A DNA stretch of 64,000 nucleotides from Triticum aestivum (Eukaryota; Streptophyta; Magnoliopsida; Poales; Poaceae). Made by a program: the position numbers and the translations under genes. The stretch's first letter is position 1; the number at the start of each line of letters is the position of its first letter. The stretch covers positions 253,384,745 to 253,448,744 of the forward strand of contig NC_057804.1 in NCBI RefSeq assembly GCF_018294505.1. The letters are read 5' to 3'. Positions 58,302-64,000 of the stretch are shown here, one piece after another. The notes beneath the pieces are model-generated. The model did no database searches and was not told the origin of the DNA. It worked only from the letters and a program-made list of their open reading frames with translations.

Positions 58302-59187
58302 TGTCGGCGTCTTGGATTTGGGGGTATCCAGCCCTGCCTGCCTGCGGTACACCGCGTGACTTCATCGACGGCCTGGTACGTCCCAGCTTCAACACCAACA
58401 CCGCAAGACCCTCGTGAGGGGCCAAGCCTCGCGAGGCGGACGACGCCAAGGCCCCTGAAGGAAGTGGCCTCCTCAGGAGGGCTTCTTAGGAGCGGAGAGT
58501 TCTATGCAAGTTATCTCATGAGGCTTGGCTGACGTGAGCCATGAAGATCAAGGCCAGGCGGGTGCCAGGCGGGTGTAGAGCACAGGTTTCCTCTTTGGTG
58601 CAAGGGAGGCCAGCCACGGGCATGGAGTCCTGAGGAATCAGCCAAAGGTTTCCATTCTGGTGCAACAAAACCAAGACTGCCAGGACGGCAGGACGGAGGT
58701 CATCACTAAGCCCACCTCAGCGTCACAACCAGAGGCTTTTCGCAGGCGAAGAGTACTTTTGTCAGGATAGACTGGACTACTTCTCCCCTTTCAAATCCCG
58801 CCGTTGTGGAATCCCTTCCTACTCATATTTGGGAAGAGGACCAAGGCCACTACATATAGGACTTAGCCACCACCATAGGAGGGGACCGAGATCAGAGCAA
58901 GTAGAGCACCACACCAGCTCAAGAACACCTCACCTCCTGAGGCTTGTTCATCCACTGTACTAGTTCATCCATAGCCCCTCGAGGCAATCCAGCACACCAC
59001 ACTGGATTAGGGTATTACACCACAACGGTGGCCCGAACTAGTATAAATCTCTATGTCTATGTGTCTATTTGAGCTCGACGCGCTAGGCCTAGGAGGATCA
59101 CGAGTAGGCAGGCTGGGCAGGTTGAGATCTCCGCACGCACCCGAGAGTTGGAACCTCTCAAGGGTTGCCGGATCCCTATATCCGACA
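58302..59187 (+). repeat. H 3' LTR
   Basis: This 886-bp LTR runs from TGTCGGCGTCTTGG to ATATCCGACA, with the inverted ends TGTCGG...CCGACA. A palindrome GCCTCGCGAGGC lies at 58426-58437 and a possible TATA-like tacatatagg at 58851. No partner LTR is in the window. Confidence 0.85.
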
Positions 59188-59536
59188 GGAACAAGTCAGG
59201 GGTCCACGAGGAAGCTACGAGGTAGGGGGCGTGCCCAGGGGGTAGGGTGTGCCCTCCACCCTCATGGTGGCCTCGAGACTCTTCTGGTCCATCTCCGATG
59301 CTCCGTGGGCTTCTTCTGGTCCAAAAACAATCTCCATGAATTTTCAGGTCAACTGGACTCCGTTTGGTATTCCTTTTCTGTAAAACTCAAAAACAAGGAA
59401 AAAACAGAAACTATCACTGGGCTCTAGGTTAATAGGTTAGTCCCAAAAATCATATAAATGCATATAAAACATCCAAGATGGATAATATAATAGCATGGAA
59501 CAATAAAAAAATTATAGATACGTTGGAGACGTATCA
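59188..59536 (-). repeat. A2 3' LTR, first 349 bp
   Basis: On the minus strand it starts TGATACGTCTCCAACGTATC at 59536. The match to A1 includes the ggttaataggttagtccc motif (near 59428; A1 near 7275 and 13910). The remainder lies beyond H. The bases ggaac at 59188-59192 would be the target duplication of H, but the other copy is not in the window. Confidence 0.8.
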
Positions 59537-62484
59537 AGCTTAATTCCTGCCTGTCCTCGAGTACGTAAATGATAAAAACCAAATTTTTGATGTGGAATGC
59601 TACCTAACATATTTATCAATGTAATCTTCTTTATTGTGGCAAGAATATTCAGATCCATAAGATTCAAAACAAAGTTTAATGTTGACATAAAAACAATAAT
59701 ACTTCAAGCATACTATTAAAGCAATCATGTCTTCTCAAAATAACATGGCTAAAGAAAGCTATCCCTATGAAATCATATAGTCTGACTATGCTCTATCTTC
59801 ATCACACAAAATATTTAAATCATCACACAAAATATTTAAATCATGCACAACCCTGATGATAAGCCAAGCAATTGTTTCATACTTTTGATGTTCTGAAATT
59901 TCAACTTTCACGCAATACACGAGCGTGAACCATGGATATAGCACTATGGTGGAAGAGAATATGGTGGTTGTGGAGAAGACAAAAAGAAGGAGATAGTCTC
60001 ACATCAACTAGGCGTATCAATGGGTTATGGAGATGCCCATCAATATATATCAATGAGAGTGAGTAGGGATTTCCATGCAATAGATGCACTAGAGCTATAA
60101 GTTTATGAAAGCTCAAAAGAAACTAACTGGGTGTGCATCCAACTTGCTTGCTCATGAAGACCTAGGGAAATTTGAGGAAGCCCATCATTGGAATATACAA
60201 GCCAAGTTCTATAATTAAAAATTCCCACTAGTATATGAAAGTGACAACATAGGAGACTATCTATCATGAAGATCGTGGTGCTACTTTGAAGCACAAGTGT
60301 GGTAAAAGGATAGTAGGATTGTCCCTTCTCTCTTTTTTTGTTTTTTGGGCCCTCTCTTTTTTTGGCCTCATTTTTTATTTTATTTTTATTTTTCATCCGG
60401 AGTCTCATCCCAACTTGTGGGGGAATCATAGTCTCCATCATCCTTTCCTCACTAGGACAATGCTCTAATAATGAAGATCATCACACTTTTATTTACTTAC
60501 AACTCAAAAATTACAACTTGATACTTAGAACAAAATATGACTCTATATGAATGCCTCCGGTGGTGTACCGGGATGTGCAATGAATCAAGAGTGACATGTA
60601 TGAAAGAATTATGAACGGTGGCTTTGCCACACATACAATGTCAACTACATGATCATGCAAAGCAATATGACAATGATGAAGCGTGTCCTAATAAACGGAA
60701 TGGTGGAAAGTTGCATGGCAATATATCTCGGAATGACTATGGAAATGCCATAATAGGTAGGTATGGTGGCTGTTTTGAGGAAGGTATATGGTGGGTGTAT
60801 GGTACCGACAAAAGTTGGCCACACAAGAGAGGATAGCAATAGTGGAAGGGTGAGAGTGCGTATAATCCATGGACTCAACGTTAGTCAAAAGGAACTCACA
60901 TACTTATAGCAAAAATCTATTAGTCATTGAGTGAAGTACTACGCACATGCTCCTAGGGGGATAGATTTGTAGGAAAAGTCCATCACTCATCCCCGACCGC
61001 CACTCATAAGGAAGACAATCAATAAATACTTCATGCTCCAACTTCGTTAAATAACGGTTCACCATACGTGCATGCTACGGGACTCACAAACCTTAACACA
61101 AGTATTTCTCAAATTCACAATTACTCACTAGCATGACTCTAATATCACCATCCTCATATATCAAAACAATCACAAGGAATCAAACTTCTCATAGTATTCA
61201 ATGCACTTTATATGAAAGTTTTTATTATATCCCTCTTGGATGCCCATCATATTAGGACTAAAATCATAACCAAAGCAAATTACCATGGTGTTTAAGACTC
61301 TCAAAATAATATAAGTGAAGCATGAGAGTTCATCAATTTCTTCAAAATAAAACTACCGCCGTGCTCTAAATAGATATAAGTGAAGCACTAGAGCAATATT
61401 GCCTAGCTCAAAAGATATAAGTGAAGCACATAGAGTATTCTAATAAATCACGATTCATGCGCGTCCCTCTCAAAAGGTGTGTACATCAAGGATGATTGTG
61501 GCAAACTAAAAAGCAAAGACTCAAATCATACAAGACGCTCCAAGCAAAACACATATCATGTAGTGAATACAAATATAGCCTCAAGTAAAGTTACCAATAG
61601 ACGAAGACGAAAGAGGGGATGCCTTCCGGGGTGCCTTGGGCATCCCCAAGATTAGGCTCTTGGTTGACCTTGAATATTACCTTGGGGTGCCTTGGGCATC
61701 CCCAAGCTTAAGATCTTGTCACTCCTTATTCCACAGTCCATCAAATCCTTACCCAAAACTTGAAAACTTCACAGCAGAAAACTCAACAGAAAATCTCATA
61801 AGCTCCGTTAGTATAAGAAAATAAATCACCACTTTATGGTACTGTTGTGATCTCATTCTTTATTTGTATTGTAGTAATATCTACTGTATTCCAACTTTTC
61901 CATGGTTCATACCCCCCGATACTACACATAGATTCATCAAAATAAGTAAACAACACAAAGAAAATAGAATCTATCAAAAATAGGACAATGTGTAGCAATC
62001 TGGAAACTTCAAATACTTCTGTAACTCCAAAAATTCTGAACAATTAGGAAAATCTGTAGAATTTGTGTATCAATCCAGTGCAAGAAGAATCAGATCAGAA
62101 GCACGCTCCTATGAATTATGAAAATTATTTTCCTGGGCTCAAAAGTTTTAGTTTCTTAGTAAGATTAAAACAACTATCACCGTAAGTTATCCCAAAGGTC
62201 TTACTTGGCAAAAACACTAATTAAAACACAAAACCACATCTAACGAGAGGCTAGATGAATTATTCAAAGAAAAACAGGAACAAAAAGCAAAAAATAAAAA
62301 TAAAATTGGGTTGCCTCCCAACAAGCGCTATTGTTTAACGCCCTTAGCTAGGCATAAAAACACGAATAGATCTAGGTGTTGTCATCTTGGGTATGCAATT
62401 CTTTTATTGCACACGTATAATCCTTAGGAGATTCTTTGGTTTTATCAATGATCAAACTCCTAGGCAAGAAATCAAGAAATTCAT
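59537..62484 (-). other. A2 non-coding interior
   Basis: AT-rich, with no supported gene. It contains a T-rich run (60320-60390), three copies of a (g)atataagtgaagca motif at about 61310, 61375 and 61415, and GGCATCCCC(AAG) motifs at about 61640 and 61695, with blocks shared with A1. Confidence 0.7.
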
Positions 62485-63186
62485 TCATGGCAAACAGTTC
62501 CTTAATATATCTAGGAAATTGGGGTGAACACTAATTGTTTTTAGATCTTCATTTTCCTTACTAGAAGATTCACCCTTATTCTTAGGAACGTAAATAAACT
62601 TGGCAATCTTAGTAGGAGGAAGATTTTGAGTAGTTTTAATGGAGGAAAAAGCTGAACTCAAGTTGGTCATAATGTCCTCTAGCTTACTAGTTCTAGCAGA
62701 ATCTTGATCTATTTTTTCATTAACTATAGGTTCCTTTTCTTTAAGATTCTTTAAAGTAACTCCTACCTTAGGTCCATATTGAGTAATCTGGTTATGAATC
62801 TTTTTATCCAAATTTTCAATCAACTCAACGGTAAAAAGTTTATTCTCAATAATGTCAAGCCTTTGCATCACATGTTCCAAGATTAAAGTAGTTCCATTGA
62901 TCAAAAGAGGTGGCGGGCCTAACAAATCTATAATAGCATTGTAGGAATCAAAAGTATGGCTCCCCAAAAAATTCCCTCGGGTAATAGTATCGAGAACATA
63001 TCTATTCCAAGGAGTAACACCCACATAAAAATTGCAAAGGAGAATGGCAGTAGATTGCTTTAGAGTAGATCTATTTTGAGCATTGCAAATTCTATACCAA
63101 ACATCTTTCAAATTTTCTACCTCTCTTTGTTTAAAATTAAGAACCTCATTATCAGGAGTAGTAACAATGATGGGAGGAGCAACCAT
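62485..63186 (-). CDS. A2 gag-like ORF (Athila gag N-terminal region)
   Basis: This 233-codon ORF begins about 200 bp inside the primer site. The segment LKDVWYRICNAQNRSTLKQ, CNFYVGVTPWNRYVLDT, GNFLGSHTFDSYNAIIDLL resembles the gag of Athila-type elements, which forms the particle core. The rest contains a predicted helical stretch (LEHVMQRLDIIENKLF) and a Lys/Glu/Ser-rich end. It lacks a zinc knuckle and is shorter than full Athila gag, so it is truncated or part of a reduced non-autonomous product. Confidence 0.75.
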   Translation of the reverse strand: MVAPPIIVTTPDNEVLNFKQREVENLKDVWYRICNAQNRSTLKQSTAILLCNFYVGVTPWNRYVLDTITRGNFLGSHTFDSYNAIIDLLGPPPLLINGTTLILEHVMQRLDIIENKLFTVELIENLDKKIHNQITQYGPKVGVTLKNLKEKEPIVNEKIDQDSARTSKLEDIMTNLSSAFSSIKTTQNLPPTKIAKFIYVPKNKGESSSKENEDLKTISVHPNFLDILRNCLP

Positions 63187-63389
63187 GAAAGCAAGACAAG
63201 CAATCTAACGCATGAGCAGACAAAAATTAAACGAAGAAGACGAACGGAAAAGGGGCGAAGAAAAGACAAATCTTTTTGAAAATCGTTTTAGAGGTGGGGG
63301 AGAGGAAAACGAGAGGCGAATGGCAAATAATTAATGCAAGAGATGAGAGTTTATGATGGTACTTGGTATGTCTTGACTTGGCGTAGATC

Positions 63390-63407
63390 TCCCACGCAAC
63401 GGCGCCA
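63390..63407 (-). other. A2 primer-binding site
   Basis: The minus strand reads TGGCGCCGTTGCGTGGGA, Athila-type, 11 bases inside the LTR boundary; the last bases differ from the A1 site. Confidence 0.8.
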
Positions 63408-63418
63408 GAAATTCTACC

Positions 63419-64000
63419 TGCTACTTCTTGAGCTTGCGTTAGTTTTTCCCTTGAAGAGGAAAGGGTGATGCAGAAAAGTAGAGGTAACTATTTCCCTCAG
63501 TTTGAGAACCAAGGTATCAATCTAATAGGAGATAACGCACAAATCACCGAATACCTACACAAACAATCAAACAAACTTGCATCCAACGCGATAAAGGGGT
63601 TGTCAATCCCTTCACGGTTACTTGCAAAAGTGAGATCTGATAGAGATAGATAAACGATAAAGTAAATATTTTTGGTATTTTTGGTTTATAGATCGAGAAG
63701 TAAAAGATTGCAAGAATAGTAGATCGGAAACTAATATAGTAGATCAGAAACTTATATGATGGAAAATAGACCCGGGGGACATAGGTTTCACTAGAGGCTT
63801 CTCTAAAGATAGCAGATAATACGATGTGTGAACAAATTACTGCTGGGCAATTGATAGAAAAGCGCAAAGTTATGATGATATCTAAGTCAATGATCATGAA
63901 TATAGGCATCACGTCCATGTAAAGTAGACCGAAACAATTCTGCATCTACTACTATTACTCCACACATCGACCGCTATCCAGCATGCATCTAGAGTATTAA
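63419..64000 (-). repeat. A2 5' LTR, partial (runs off window)
   Basis: The LTR edge is inferred at 63419 (tgctacttcttgagc) from the primer site and a terminal CA on the minus strand. Only the last 582 bp of the LTR are in the window, so it does not overlap the part of the 3' LTR that is visible. Confidence 0.65.

Larger units (their letters stand above)
54997..59187 (+). mobile_element. H, right segment: antisense gene, polypurine tract and 3' LTR
   Basis: Downstream of O the ~181-bp repeat resumes, followed by an antisense multi-exon gene, a polypurine tract and an 886-bp LTR in plus orientation. Layout and PPT sequence match F, so H is a Tat-lineage gypsy element. Its pol and 5' LTR would lie to the left but are replaced by E1 at about 3312. 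The right end abuts A2 at 59188. Confidence 0.8.
59188..64000 (-). mobile_element. A2: Athila-type element, partial (3' LTR cut by H; 5' LTR runs off window)
   Basis: The order, right to left, is 5' LTR, primer site, gag-like ORF, long non-coding interior and 3' LTR. No pol is present, so this copy is non-autonomous. The 3' LTR is cut at 59188 by the end of H. It shares the LTR start and non-coding interior blocks with A1, but its ORF is different. Confidence 0.82.

Noticed and set aside
1..64000. Host genes, tRNAs, rRNAs, or a novel prokaryote-like defence system
   Set aside because: Every coding stretch I could interpret belongs to an LTR retrotransposon or its antisense passenger; no cloverleaf-like tRNA with A and B boxes or rRNA sequence was noticed. 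A covariance-model scan would be needed to exclude small RNAs.

Overview
The window is repetitive DNA from a large grass genome, almost certainly Triticeae (wheat or Aegilops type). Evidence: a BARE-1/WIS/Angela-type copia element whose LTR begins TGTTGGAAATATGCCC on its own strand, Athila-type elements whose LTRs begin TGATACGT, dual-RNase-H (Tat-lineage) gypsy elements with an antisense gene next to the 3' LTR, and a chromodomain gypsy element with 3.6-kb LTRs. I see no ordinary host gene, tRNA, rRNA or CRISPR array. Family names are from memory of Triticeae repeats and are tentative; element structures come from the sequence.

Layout (my labels). E1, 1-3312, minus: gag and RT part of a Ty3/gypsy element that runs off the left edge. 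H, plus: 3' part of a gypsy element, split into 3313-4107 and 54997-59187, ending in an 886-bp 3' LTR. O, minus: a complete Tat-lineage element, 4108-54996, inserted in the middle unit of a ~181-bp tandem repeat of H (target duplication CGCGG on both sides). O is about 11.0 kb once its four guests are subtracted. Guests of O: A1 (5774-14030, minus, Athila-type, non-autonomous, GGGCA/GGGCG), C (16632-25227, minus, Ty1/copia BARE/WIS/Angela type, AAACG/AAAGG), F (27932-37940, plus, Tat-lineage, CTCCT/CTCCT) and L (38921-51898, minus, chromovirus, GCCGG/GCCGG). A2 (59188-64000, minus) is an Athila-type element into whose 3' LTR H appears to have inserted; it runs off the right edge.

Reading O from its 5' LTR (53868-54996) leftwards and skipping guests gives gag (51904-53814), gag end and protease (37946-38920), RT, RNase H, second RNase H and start of integrase (25228-27931), rest of integrase (15808-16631), a 2.3-kb post-pol region, a polypurine tract and the 3' LTR (4108-5235). 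In the post-pol region an antisense (plus-strand) gene with a TATA box, a start codon and a plant B3 DNA-binding domain occupies the position where H and F carry antisense multi-exon genes of the gypsy-type-transposon (Transposase_28-like) family. The B3 gene is broken by a stop codon, a frameshift and the insertion of A1 13 bases after its start codon.

Nearly all coding regions are dead. In F, C, L and O the pol frames are broken mainly by in-frame stops, most one C-to-T change from a sense codon, as expected from deamination of methylated cytosine. By-eye LTR divergence suggests A1 is youngest (about 1%), then F (about 4%) and L (about 5%), then O (about 6%); C is as diverged as, or more diverged than, its host O.
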